64,000 nucleotides of DNA from Gamsiella multidivaricata (Eukaryota > Mortierellomycota > Mortierellomycetes > Mortierellales > Mortierellaceae), in assembly GCF_025024155.1 (NCBI RefSeq), contig NW_026251719.1:516666-580665 (forward strand). The letters are read 5' to 3'. The notes beneath the pieces were generated by a model. That model was given only the letters and a program-made list of their open reading frames with translations, ran no database searches and was not told where the DNA came from. A program made the translations under genes and the position numbers. This document shows positions 1 to 11,372 of this stretch, piece after piece (position 1 is the stretch's first letter; each line of letters begins with the position of its first letter).

Positions 1-1399
1 TGAAGCAGAACTTTAGGATCCCACCTACCGTCGAGCAACCATACGATCGTGAGTACAACAACAACAACAACGGCAATAACAGCAACAACAACAGCGGTAG
101 CAGCAACAGCAACCACAGCAATGTATTGGGTGTGTCAATGTGATGACTGGCATATGTGTGGCGGTAGTTTAGGCATGGACCACTGGAGTTGGCTTGTAGT
201 GGAATTGGACTGAAAAGGCTTTTAGTCTAGGCGGACCGATGATGATCACCGGTGAATCTGAAAGACGATTTGAACAAGCAAGAGAGATTGACACGACTTC
301 TTGTTCACCGGGTTGTTGGGTTTCTGGGCTGCTGGGTTGTTTGCGCTATGTATCTTCTTCTGCATACTCTTATGCGCAGAACAGGTGCCATAAGAAGGGG
401 AGCGGGCGGGCGGGCGCGGGAGAGTGGGTAGAAAGAGTGTTTATCTGTCTTCATTCGGCTGAGCAGATGACACGATACGCTCTTTGCAGAGTTGCACAAA
501 GAAATCATTTTACATTTACACTCATGGCGTAAGGGAAATTTCTTTTTCTAAACCGGTTTCCTCTCCTTCTGACAATGATAGTGAGCGACCACATGCAGTC
601 CCCCGTCTCCAACAACCACAGCCCGCGCACTCCCAGCGGCCCCTTCCACACCATGGGCGCCAATGGAGCCGATTTCACGCCTGCTGGCTTTGGGAACCAT
701 GTCCGACCCAAGACAGAGCCCGACCTCGTAGGGTCTTCGCCCCTGGATGTCTTCAACAAGCCCTACCACCACCAGCAGAGCCATCACCACATGCACTCAC
801 CGCAGCAAGGATACCATGGGATGGCCCACTTTGGCGGACCCCAGCATCATCATAACTCTCCTCATGCCTATAGCCCACAGCACGCCACCTTCCCCCCCAA
901 CTTTTCATATGGCCCCGTCTCCAACGGCAATGGCACTTCGGTCCCTGCTCAAGATCAGACATCGACCACTCCACCACCTATTCGATATATGCCCTCCCGC
1001 AACCAGCAGCAGTCCTTCGTACCCTATCCAGCGACGACCCAGGGCCAGTCTCCACAGTCCTCTCAGGGTTCACAGCAGCGCCACAGCCTTTCTCCTGGGC
1101 AGTACGGAGGAGGATCGCCTGCGATGATGATGCCGAGCTCAAGCAGCAATGGTCACATCTCTGCACACGACTTTAACCTGCAGATGGGTTACCACTCGCC
1201 CGTGACAACAAGTCCCAGCACATTTGGCGGCATCTCCGGCGGCTCACCTCAGTCCAGCCATCCTCAGTCATCACATCATCACCATGCTTCGCTTCCACCA
1301 ACGACACAAGGCTGGAGCGACTTTAGCTATCAGTCCTATTCTGCAGGGCCCATCTCGGATCATCATGACCAGCATGACCATGACAGCTCATCTCCTTAA
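1..1399 (+). CDS. C-terminal part of a His/Gln/Ser-rich, possibly regulatory protein (5' truncated by window edge)
   Basis: Two exons are visible. The first runs from the window edge to base 48 and encodes KQNFRIPPTVEQPYD. A GTGAGT donor follows, and the acceptor (GATAG) ends at 581. Exon 2 runs 582-1399 and keeps the frame (YDLSDHMQSP). The visible protein is disordered and rich in His, Gln, Ser and Pro, with histidine clusters and a VRPKTEPD segment that resembles a sumoylation consensus. This composition is common in activation regions of fungal transcription factors, but no DNA-binding domain lies in the window, so the regulatory role is inference. The family is unrecognised. The 533-base intron is long for this window. 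Confidence 0.6.
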
Positions 1400-1838
1400 G
1401 TTGGGGCTCGTTTCCGGCCGAACCGCTGACCAGGATGCAAATATCCACCCATGCCAACGCCAATGCTCTTTATAGACGGACATGGAAAAGGAAAAGATCC
1501 TAGAGTGGAGGTCATTTGGGAGGTTTTTTTCTTCGTTATTTATCTTTTTATTATAGATTCTTTTTATTTTTTTTTATCGCAGTGAGCGAGAGAAAAAAAA
1601 AAAAAGCAAGTGCTATTTCTACTCTACTGTTCTGCTCTGTCTTCTGCTCGTTTTCATTTTCGTTCTTTTAGTTCTCATTTTTCCGTTTCCGCGTTGCTGC
1701 TTGTTTCTTTCATTCCTTTTCTTTTTTCGCACCGTTTCGCACTACCTGCTTTTGTTTGATTCTTATACTCTCATAGTCTAGTTTACCAAAAGTGGGGGCC
1801 GTTAGAGTAAGATCAACGGTCCTCTTGTAAAAAGACAG

Positions 1839-1906
<68 letters not shown>

Positions 1907-2542
1907 GTATTCATATATACAATATAATCCTCAATTGTACCATTAACCTTGCATTTGCGTATGGTTTGATGTGGTGTTTTGTATTGAAAAGACACGAATG
2001 GTTGCAATACAAATAGAGTTCGTTTTGTAACACACTTAACCTAATGTTCTTGCCGCGCAGTCTCCATCTACCTTTCCCACGCGACAGATGGTTTCTTTTT
2101 TTTTTTTTTTTTACGCCGCCCCTGGCAAAATAGCACGATGATCGACTCTATTTCTTTTTTTATCTTCCAGGAGAAGCGATTGTACACCTATTGAGCGGCG
2201 TAGCCGCTGAACACTAAGAAAGACGTCAGAGAGGAAAAAAAAACCAGCAACATGGGCGGAACCCTATTACCCTATTAAACTTTTTTGTATATTCGCGTAG
2301 TTAGTAGTCCTCTTGATTTGCAGGGTAAGGTTTTTTTTTCTGCGGCAGGGTCGATCTGGCTGCGGATTTTCTTTACATGGATTAGATAAAAGGAGGAGGG
2401 AAGGGTGAGGGGGGGGATTGCAAAATCAAAAAAAGATATCGTTCCCAACCTTTCTTTTTCACGCCCTCTATACCTACCCCGCTACATCAGAACATATATT
2501 CGTAATCACGTTCATATTCGCAAGGAGACAAGCATACAAGGA
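1400..2542. other. Intergenic region with CT microsatellite and T-rich tracts
   Basis: No convincing gene is seen. The first part is T-rich and probably holds the 3' end of the upstream transcript. A long CT microsatellite lies at about 1839-1907 and a poly-T run at about 2095-2112. The last 80 bases form the leader of the eIF6 gene. Confidence 0.6.
1839..1907. repeat. (CT)n dinucleotide microsatellite
   Basis: About 27 CT units, then a single G interruption and four more units. An open frame read through it on the minus strand gives only an Arg/Glu alternation and is not a gene. Confidence 0.95.
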
Positions 2543-3763
2543 ATGGCTGTCCGTACGTAAAAAACAACGATTGTGGATATGATCTCGGGAACACCCACTC
2601 TCTGCCACTTTACAGGGCGGGCGCGGACCCTTCAGGCGATCAAAGGGAATAGTGATATAGCAGCAGCAACAGCAGCAGCAGCAACAGCAGCAGCAGTACG
2701 CGGAAGGGGGGGGGGATTAAAAAAAGTATTGACGACTCTGTTCTTTCTTCTTGACGACTCGCAGGCACACAATTCGAGAACAACAACGAGATCGGCGTCT
2801 TTGCCATGCTCACCAACAGTTACTGCCTTGTCGCCCTCGGTGGTTCAGAAAATTTTTATAGGTAAACCTGTCCTCCTTAAAAAAAAAAGAAAAGAACCGA
2901 GCGCCATATTGTTTGGGCCCACCCTACTCTTAGAACCCTTCCTCACCTTTTCTCTCTTTCTCTTTCTTTTTTATATATACAAAACCTTGCCATATTAGTG
3001 TATTCGAGCAAGAACTAAAGGACATCATCCCAATAGTCCACACCTCCATTGCCTCAACCCGGATCATCGGCCGCCTCTGCGTCGGGAACCGCCACGGCCT
3101 CCTCGTGCCCTCGACCACCACGGACCAAGAACTCCTCCACCTCCGAAACTCCCTCCCCGCGACCGTCCGCATCCAACGCGTCGAGGAACGTCTGTCCGCG
3201 CTCGGGAATGTTATCGCCTGCAATGATTATCTGGCCCTCGTCCATCCAGACCTCGATCGCGAGACCGAGGAAATCGTTGCCGATGTCTTGAACGTCGAGG
3301 TCTTCCGACAGACCATCGCTCAGAATTCGCTGGTGGGTTCCTACTGTAGGCTGACGAACCAGGGCGGACTGGTTCATCCGCGCACATCTATTCAGGATCA
3401 GGATGAGCTGTCTTCCTTGCTTCAAGTACCACGTAAGTCTTCGTTTTTTTATCACTCGGATGTCCTTGAAAATAACATGTCCTGTTGTCCTGTTGTCCTG
3501 TTGTCCTGCTGTCATGTCCGTCAAATAACACTCGTAACCTTTTCCTCCATTCTTCTCTCGTAACAGTTGTCGCTGGCACCGTAAATCGCGGTTCAGACGT
3601 GATCGGCGCAGGCCTGCTCGTCAACGATTGGTGTGCCTTCGCAGGCCGCGACACCACCTCCACAGAACTCTCCCTTATCGAAAACGTCTTTAAGCTGCAA
3701 GATCAGGGTCCCACTGCCGTAATCGAGGATATGCGTGATTCTTTGGTCGATTCCATGCTCTAA
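2543..3763 (+). CDS. TIF6: Eukaryotic translation initiation factor 6 (eIF6/Tif6)
   Basis: eIF6 binds the 60S subunit, is needed for its biogenesis in the nucleolus, and prevents early joining with 40S. Four exons: 2543-2552, 2765-2861, 2999-3432 and 3567-3763. They give 245 residues, the family's standard length. The start reads [16 protein letters not shown], followed by [21 protein letters not shown], and later motifs include [16 protein letters not shown] and [20 protein letters not shown], all typical of the pentein-fold protein. The first exon is only 10 bases (ATGGCTGTCC) with a GTACGT donor; this junction is the one that restores the conserved N-terminus. The gene converges with the NAMPT gene, whose stop is 250 bases away. 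Identification is secure. Confidence 0.97.
3480..3515. repeat. Tandem TGTCCTGT(TG) repeats inside eIF6 intron 3
   Basis: Three to four imperfect copies of a 10-base unit (TGTCCTGTTG) lie in the intron between exons 3 and 4. No function is evident. Confidence 0.75.
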
Positions 3764-4013
3764 AACTCCCATCCTCCTCCTCTTCCTTCTCCTACCTGTA
3801 CTTGCATTATTTCTCCTTCATCCACGTCAACTGTAGCATATCCATCTCGAAAGTAAAAAAAAAAAAAACTACATCCGAGAGCAAAAACTGCCTTCTGCCT
3901 GATGTCTTTTATTTCAATGATTCAACTTGTGAAAATGCCCACGTATCAATCCCTTCTCTCTTCCTCCTGATATGACCTCTATTCCCACAGATACCGTTGT
4001 CTTGCTCTCGCAC

Positions 4014-4910
4014 TCAGGGTTCGCCAGCTGCCAACACAACCTTGATTTTCTCGCGCAACTCCTTGCTGATCGGGTCAAACACCTTCGGCAAATTCTCCCA
4101 CTCCTTTTGAACACGACCCTTGAGCTCGCTAAACACTGGCCACGCATGCAATGAACCTGCGGACGACAGAATACGATCCTCTTCGGTGGCCATAGATGGA
4201 GTCACAGATGGTGCAAACAGCGAAGACGTTGTTCCCGTCGCAGCCAGAGGCACTTTGCCGTGATCATAAACCACCTGCAACAGGTTATCCTTGTGCGGTA
4301 TTCCATCCTCAGCGCGAGGGTAGACCATCGGGATCTATTACAATGGCGATTAAAAAAATGATATTGCATGTTAGCGGGTCCCAACACAAGGCCATTCTTC
4401 GCTTCATGAAGAGGGACAAAACAAAAGAACGTACACCCTGGTCGTTTCGGATGACATCGAAGATACCCGGCAAACTGGTCTTTTCAGAATCCGTCTTTGG
4501 ATGCTTCATGATATCCCTGTTATCGCATCCATGACCCCCAAAAAATAAAAATAAAAAACCAACAGTGGAAAGATTAGTAAAACTCAAGTAATGAACTAGA
4601 CGTCAACAAAATCACTCATTTCGCAACGATTTCTATCTCATACCTCCTGGTACCGTCCGCGTAGACGATATGACTCAACTTAGTCGCGAACGACAACGTA
4701 TCGCGGTTCAACTTCTGAAGCAACCCACCGCCCATGCCAAAGGCACAGTTCTGGGCCGCAAAACCCTCCGCCAGCACTGCATCCAGGATCTGACTCAGTG
4801 ACTTGAAAGTCACTCCATCGCCCTGGATCACACCGCATCCGCGGATTACCTTGTAGCCCTTCTGGTTCACGTCAACCCCAAATACCTTCTCAGCAGCGCT
4901 AAAAGAAAGG

Positions 4911-4941
<31 letters not shown>

Positions 4942-6552
4942 AGCAGAAAGCAACCAACAAAGGTATCAGTAACCGACGTTTTGCACCTACATCCACCATT
5001 TCAGACCCATTGCAACAGATATTCGATCGTACTCTTACCGCAACCCCTGCAGTACGGACTCGATAATATCTCCACTGTCCGGTCGAAGCACCAAAAATCC
5101 GCCCTTCTCCAGCTTGAAACTCGCAACCGCCGGCAGGACAGAATCCAGGGCCCTTTGGTAATCATACGAATCCATCACACACGCAAACACGCCCTCGCCA
5201 AAGTGCTCGATCATCGCCTCCATTGCTTCTTTCTCCGTGCGGAAGGCCATCATCACCGAATGCTCACTCGCCGGAATCGAGCTCGCGACGGGCTCGCCCT
5301 TGTTCAGCTGGAACTGTGCATAATAAGCGGCGCTCAACGTGTCCGTTCCCGTGAAATTGAGCTAATATAGATCGGTCACGAATGGCGGCATAATTAACTC
5401 CTGGTGATTGAAGACACGAGCAAGTGAGAATCCATTCTTGCAAGCAAAGACGGTAAAAAAATCGAACCCGAACTGACTTACAAGGTGGGCAGTACCCCCG
5501 ATGACAGACTGTTCAACATTCGTGCACGCACGGAACCCAAAGTCATGCAATCGGCTCTCCAATGACCAGAAGCTATCCGCATCCACACTCTTGTCATAAG
5601 CGGCCTGAATCAAGTCCCTGGAGCGTCTCGACAGTGTCGCCACCGTGGTTGGGTACTACTTAAAAGTGGAAGAACGCAGCAAAACGCGTGCTGTGTTAGA
5701 TCAATACGGAACAGCCAAGGACGACAGATCGTTTCTTGAACTGAAAATCTGTTCCATCAACAACCAAGTCGCGATCTATCAAGGATCAACGCAATTAATG
5801 ATAAGCACACGAACGGGGACAACCATACCCAGATCATGGTCAACAACGTCTCCAGAAAAGTAACTAGTCGGCTCATATCCCCCTCGGCTGTGATCTGGTA
5901 CGTAGGCACATGTGTATGGCATGCGGTCCCATCGGGGAGCGCCTCGATCTTCACAGGGAAGTATCCATCGTGCTCCTTCACAATCTATGTCAAGGAAAAG
6001 AAAAAAAAAAAAAGGCCAGGGGGTTGAATGTGTTAAGGTTTCTGTTCCTGAAATACGGTTGCTCTTGCATTTTTTTTTGGTGGCGATGCAGCCAGTCAGT
6101 CAGACTAACGCAGATAAAAATAAGTACCTTGACAAACAAGTCCTTTGGGAATGGGAAGGGCATGAACCCAGCGTTGTGGGTCGCAAAAAACACCTCCGCC
6201 TGCTCAATATCCTGCATCGTCCATTTCTTGGACACATAGTTTTCAATGCTATCATTTACATTTCCCAGAAAAAAAAAATATAAGCAATGGTCGCCTCGTC
6301 ATTATATGTCCCTCCAAAGACAAGATTGCCGGTGAGTCCTGTGTACCAACATGCTACAATGGCATTGTCCTTTAGGATAGCTTACATAAAACGGATGCCA
6401 TAAAAGACGATACGGTTGTCATGAGGGTCTTTGTCATAGGCCTGACGCATCTCTGCGTACGCGACCATCTTCTGTGCCTTTGGGTAGATGAATGGGTGAG
6501 TCGTCTTGTACGAATCCGTCAGGACCGCCATCGGGATGTTGAACGCCATCAT
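4014..6552 (-). CDS. Nicotinamide phosphoribosyltransferase-type enzyme (NAMPT family)
   Basis: Transfers phosphoribose from PRPP to nicotinamide to give NMN, a direct salvage step to NAD. Eight exons, in transcript order 6552-6386, 6248-6128, 5984-5829, 5655-5482, 5361-5039, 4898-4644, 4516-4435 and 4334-4014, join in frame to 532 residues. NAMPT (about 491 in human) is a little shorter. Visible motifs: LTDSYKTTHP near the N-terminus, LHDFGFRA, NFTGTDT (the Asp that contacts the nicotinamide amide in NAMPT), VIQGDGV, FGMGGGLLQKLNRD and DPEKTSLPG-like TDSEKTSLPG near the C-terminus. Two adjacent ATGs (6552, 6549) follow an apparent acceptor at 6560, so a 5'UTR intron or a short upstream exon is possible. 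Nicotinate specificity cannot be fully excluded. Confidence 0.9.
4911..4939. repeat. Poly-A tract in a NAMPT intron
   Basis: About 28 uninterrupted A on the plus strand. It reads as poly-T upstream of the acceptor of exon 6 on the coding strand and extends that intron's pyrimidine tract. Confidence 0.9.
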
Positions 6553-6894
6553 GATCTCGCTGTAAACAGTTCAGGGGAAGAAATGTGTCTCGGGGTAGGG
6601 ATATATCGAAGAGTGGTATTGAACTGAGTAGCAGTATTTTGACAAGCAGAGGGAGGGAGGACGATGGATACGAAGAGTGCAAAAACGCGTAGCAACTTGA
6701 GCCTCGTCAAACGAAAATGAGCAGGTCTACGGCAGTCACCCAGAACCCAGCACGGTGCGTTGGAGAAAAGTCCTTTAAGAATTTGTGCTGCACCATTACC
6801 ACAAGTGCCCTTTCTGCAGTGCATCTGTACAATTCACTTTATTTTGCTCACAAAGGGACCCTTTTTTTTTATCGACAGAAGTGAGCTCCCTAGT

Positions 6895-9800
6895 TTAACG
6901 GAACCTGACCACGACATATGGCACTTCAACATCCTCGCCATCGCGGTCATAGCACACCACTTCGACCGTAAAGGCCTTGACGTGAGGAGGCGTACTCTTC
7001 CTCGAGACCGTCTCCACCAGCTTCGAGAACTTCATTGGCAAACGCTCCTTCTTCTTGTCCTTCTGCATGAATGAAGTGTACAACATGCTAACGCCCGCGG
7101 AAATCATCGCAATCTCGAGCTCGTGCTCGTTCTTGAAGTAGTCGATAAATTCCTGCAGTGTCACATCCTGATTGATCTCAAAGCGGTCCCACAGCGTGAA
7201 CTCCGTCTCGTGGTACTTGAACTTGGGTGCAGCAATTGGCTCAGAGAATCCAAAGAACGGCAGCGCCAAGTTCACGAATCCGTTCTTGTAGTCGTCAATC
7301 TTAGTGCGGTTATCGATGATCTTGTACAGCTCCAAGCAGACCAATCCAGTCACCATGGCTGTTGTTGTCGCAATGGCAGGAATGATACGACCTGCAATGA
7401 ACTTGGTACGATATTTGTCCGCAGGGTTGATGCCGTAGTTAGATGCACGCAAGTTTGATGTTGCCGTGATGAAATCGATGTGGAAGTTGGTGTCATCATC
7501 CTTCTCAAACTCGACAGGGTGGAGGCGGTACCCAGCAAGGGTCGAGGGCGCTGGGAGGGTATCGATCAACTTCTGCAACTCGGCTTGATCGCTATCTTCT
7601 GTGGGCAAGGTCTCGCTCTCGGTCACCTGGATCTTGACACCAGACTTGGGCTTGAACTCGGGAACGATGACGTTTGACAGCACCTGGCGGAAGATCTCTG
7701 GGTTTGTCTCTCCCTTCAATCCATAGTTGAACGCGTGGAGGTTGGCTGCCGCGATAATGAACTCCAGGTGGGCGGGGTCATCAACGTTAAACACGAGAGG
7801 GGTTGGGGGACGCTTGGGAGCACTCCAGAACAACGTTCCTGAGGAGGTGACAGAGTCCTTGGGGAAGTTGAACAAAAGCTGCTGGATGTTGTTGTTGAAC
7901 TGCTCCTCAAACTGAAGGCGGGCCCAGGTAATGCACTCCTCGAAGCTCAAGGGCTTGTTTGAAACCAGGTACTTCTCGATCGTCTTCAAGGTCTCAGTGC
8001 TGTTACCTCTGTCCTTCAAAAGACCCTCAATGTAATTGGGCTGGCTGAGATAAAGGTTGGCATTCTCGGCTGGCTGCTTGAAGAATCCCTCAAAGGCATC
8101 ACGGGCCCATTGGATCGTGTGCTCAATGGCGTTGGGGAAGTTCTTGAGGGTGCAGAGAGGAATAGATGTTTCTGGGGGATCCTGGGACGAGGAGTAGGAC
8201 TCTGTTACGAATGGAACAACGACCTGGACGTTACCCTTAGTACCGAGCGTTCCTGACTCCAGTAACGATTTGCGGAAGTAGACGCAGCGTCTATCCATGT
8301 ACTTGCGGGCATCGAGGTTGTCGAGTGCGTTGGTGACACCGTCCAGGTTGGCAAAGAAGTCGTCGTCGTAAACCTTCTCGCTTTCAACGCCAACACGCTC
8401 CTCGTATGCGACGACATGGCCGACCGTGGCAGGGTTCATCTTGGCGATCGCATCCGCAGCCGAACGCGACTTTAGCTTTCCAACGTCTGATGGACGGAAC
8501 AAGAACTGACGGTTCAAGTTACTCTTCTCAATCGTGTCCATATCCGTGATGTGGATCTTTCCCTTGGGTCCAGTTCCAAGACCCATCATCGCCCAGTTCT
8601 TAAGCATCTCGCATCCGATGGCTCCTGCACCGACAAGGAACTCTCTGAAGTTCTCAATCTTCTCCTGGAATTCTCTGCCAAAGACAGCGATCTGGTTGTC
8701 GTGGCGAGAGCCGATGGGCTGACATGCCTCCTCCGTCAAGTTGACTGTTGTAGGCAAAGATTCCAGGGAATCAAAGTACATCCACTGATGAATAGGACTG
8801 AACTTTCCTGTGCATGCCTTAAGAACTTCCTGAGCGACAGTGCCACCAATAACAGCGACCATGGGCGACAAATCTCCAATAGCCTGATAAGAGAGTTCAC
8901 GAATCAGCTTTTCATCCAACTCCGCCTAATAAATGCAAAGAATTATTAATGAAGGCCAATAAAAGTGGATTAGTAGCTGATATGAGTTGGATACTTCCTG
9001 AAAATTAAACAAGGGAGCAGATAGCCTTACCTTCTCGGTAGCCTTGTTGTTAATCTCGTTTGCAAGAGCGAGCACTTCTGTGGCATCCTCCTCATTTCTT
9101 GGGCGAGGTTGACGACCGTGCTTAGCAGCAAAAGCGTGCAAAGCTTGGAATCCAACATGGAGCTGGGCAGGGCGATCAAACTTGCCGAAATCTGTAATCA
9201 AGAACTCGGGCTTCTGAAGAGATTCCTTAAGGTTCAACTATAATGATGACCAGTAAGAAAGCATAAAAATGCAGTTGTTAATAAAGGGTTCAAGTATAGC
9301 TGCATAGCTTGAGTAATGAAACGGGCAATGTTTGATGAATAGCTTACAAAGTCCAGCTGCTTAGGCATCTTGACTTGCTGGAAAAGTCCCCCACGGATAT
9401 ATGTTCCCAACCCAGAGGTGTCTCCAATCGAGAAGGTGTAGGGTCCAAGCACCTTGACCTTTCTTGGTGTGCAACCGTTCAATGCCTCCATGCCGACGAC
9501 CTCCACAAAGGTGACATAGTCACCATCCTCTAGACCATGGCGAGTTTCGTCCAAGCAGGTAACAATGCCCTCATTGTCTGCTGAAACCTCAGCAACCATT
9601 CCGGAAAGTGCTTCCTCGCCAGTAACATCGACAATGTTGAACCCCTTGCCAAAGTCGTTGAAGGTCTGAGCAAAGAGGCCGTGGAGCTCGGCAGAAATAT
9701 AGTAGATTCCGTGGGCATGTGCATATTCGTTGAGCTCCAACTGCTTTTCTAGTGAGGTCTCGGTCACGACGATAACCTAAGGATGGGTGTGAAAGTAATA

Positions 9801-10652
9801 ATCCAAAATAAGGTCAAACATTTAGCATCCCAAAATGATGATCCGATGCTCTGAAGGGTATCCAGCCCGCCTGGAATGTTTATCATACCTTGAACTGTGA
9901 AAGCTTGTCAGTGGTCAACTCCCCCTCCAAGACGCTGATGGGCACATATGCGTTCAGCTCTGCAAGACGTGGCCGGGAGACGACATCGCGGGGTTTGCCA
10001 ATATCTTCCTTAGTCAAGAAGAACTGTTCACAAAAAACATCATAACGAAGAGGCTTCAGCATCCACGATCAAATCGATGTATGGGTCAGAAACGGCGATT
10101 AGATCTATCCAGACTGTTCCTCATACCTGAGTCGACAAGTCTGTAAGCTGGACAGGGGCAGGGTCATAAAGCGTAACACTCTTGACACCAGCGAGGACCA
10201 CGTTCTTGGCTGTAAGAGTAGCGTGAGAAAGCAGCTGCGTTAGTCATCTGCGATAATAGAAGACCAAAGTGCGTCTAGTCAGAATGAAGCTACGACACTT
10301 ACCAATTTCAATCCCCAAACCCTTGAGACCAACAATCAAAATGTTGGAAGTACCCATCTTCTTCATGGCCTCATGACCAAGAACGTATCTATGGGGGTTG
10401 GTGGCAATAGAGAGAAAAAGAGGATTAGCTTCTACACCCTACAGCCGTTTCCACAAGCTCAAGAAGGCTGGTTTGCACCCTGTCGACTGCACCAAGCTGG
10501 AAGCACAGGGTCCGCCATGGGCGATCCGCAGTCAGATGTGGCGCCGTTCCTTCCATTGGGTTCGATGGTGGCAGGCATGAGTATGAGGCGAGTACTTACA
10601 GCTGACGGGAGTAAAGACCCTCGTCGATAACATTTTCTTTTTCAACATCCAT
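6895..10652 (-). CDS. UBA1: Ubiquitin-activating enzyme E1
   Basis: Activates ubiquitin with ATP and hands it to E2 enzymes from a catalytic cysteine. Seven exons, 10652-10600, 10388-10303, 10209-10127, 10023-9889, 9776-9348, 9237-9031 and 8925-6895, join in frame to 1007 residues, the usual E1 length. Motifs in order: [13 protein letters not shown] at the N-terminus, [12 protein letters not shown] (first, inactive adenylation half), [13 protein letters not shown] and [17 protein letters not shown] (active ATP site), [12 protein letters not shown] (catalytic Cys), and a C-terminal ubiquitin-fold domain ending YVVVRFR. The chosen ATG gives [12 protein letters not shown]; a start further upstream cannot be excluded. 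All introns are GT-AG and about 80-210 bases. It lies in tandem behind NAMPT on the same strand with a 342-base gap, which contains T-rich sequence only. Confidence 0.96.
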
Positions 10653-10979
10653 GCTGAGTACTCGTTGGTTGTATCAATAATAGAGATGTGTGTATGCGTA
10701 AGTGTGTGAAATGACAAATGAAAGAACAGAAATGAAGAAAGGAAAGCGCGAGTACCCTTTTTGCCCCTGCAGCACACTCCTTGTAGGCGCGGTTTGGCTG
10801 GACTGGGGGCGCTGTGACTGGATCACGTACGTCACTACCACGATTATATTTGTGTGTACGGGAAACCATAGGACTCGTAAGACATCCTATGCTGGGTTTG
10901 CACGGTTCCCCGTCCAGTATTTAGTTGTGTATTTGATTTGAAGTATGGCTATGGTCTCATGGTCTATGAACTCTGGTCT

Positions 10980-11372
10980 CTATTTCAGATACATTATGTT
11001 GCCTTGTTGCTTCAACCACTCCTCCGTTTCCTTTCGTCGAATATCCCATATAATCTTTTCGTTTACAGTTATGCCCGTACACCTACTCCCAGACACCTTG
11101 TCGAGCAGATATACAATGAACGTGTTTTCAGCACCAAAGAGTAGTGGCCAGTCCTCAATGCGGCCGATCGCTTGTAATCGAAAGAGATATTGCAGGACGC
11201 CCATCTCGATCGGTGGATCCATTGATAAATCGATTTCTGCACACAGTTCCACTGCTGCCGCATCCTGCTTCGCGCTCGAAAACAGGTACTGGAGGGCTCC
11301 TTCGTAGTTGAGTTCTTCCCCTGGCGGATCGAGACTCAGGTCGTATGTGTCGTTAGAGCTGCTGTTGTTCAT
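10980..11372 (-). CDS. Small acidic protein with duplicated DLS-DPP...LQYLF motif, unknown function
   Basis: A single-exon frame of 130 residues from ATG to stop. It contains two related segments, DLSLDPPGEELNYEGALQYLF (split here as DLSLDPP and EGALQYLF) and DLSMDPP followed by MGVLQYLF, about 37 residues apart. They look like an internal duplication under selection and argue that the frame is real. The C-terminal half (IEDWPLLFGAENTF, WDIRRKETEEWLKQQ) looks like a folded, partly helical segment. No signal peptide or membrane span is seen. I do not recognise a family. Its stop lies 328 bases upstream of the UBA1 start on the same strand. Confidence 0.55.
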   Translation of the reverse strand: MNNSSSNDTYDLSLDPPGEELNYEGALQYLFSSAKQDAAAVELCAEIDLSMDPPIEMGVLQYLFRLQAIGRIEDWPLLFGAENTFIVYLLDKVSGSRCTGITVNEKIIWDIRRKETEEWLKQQGNIMYLK

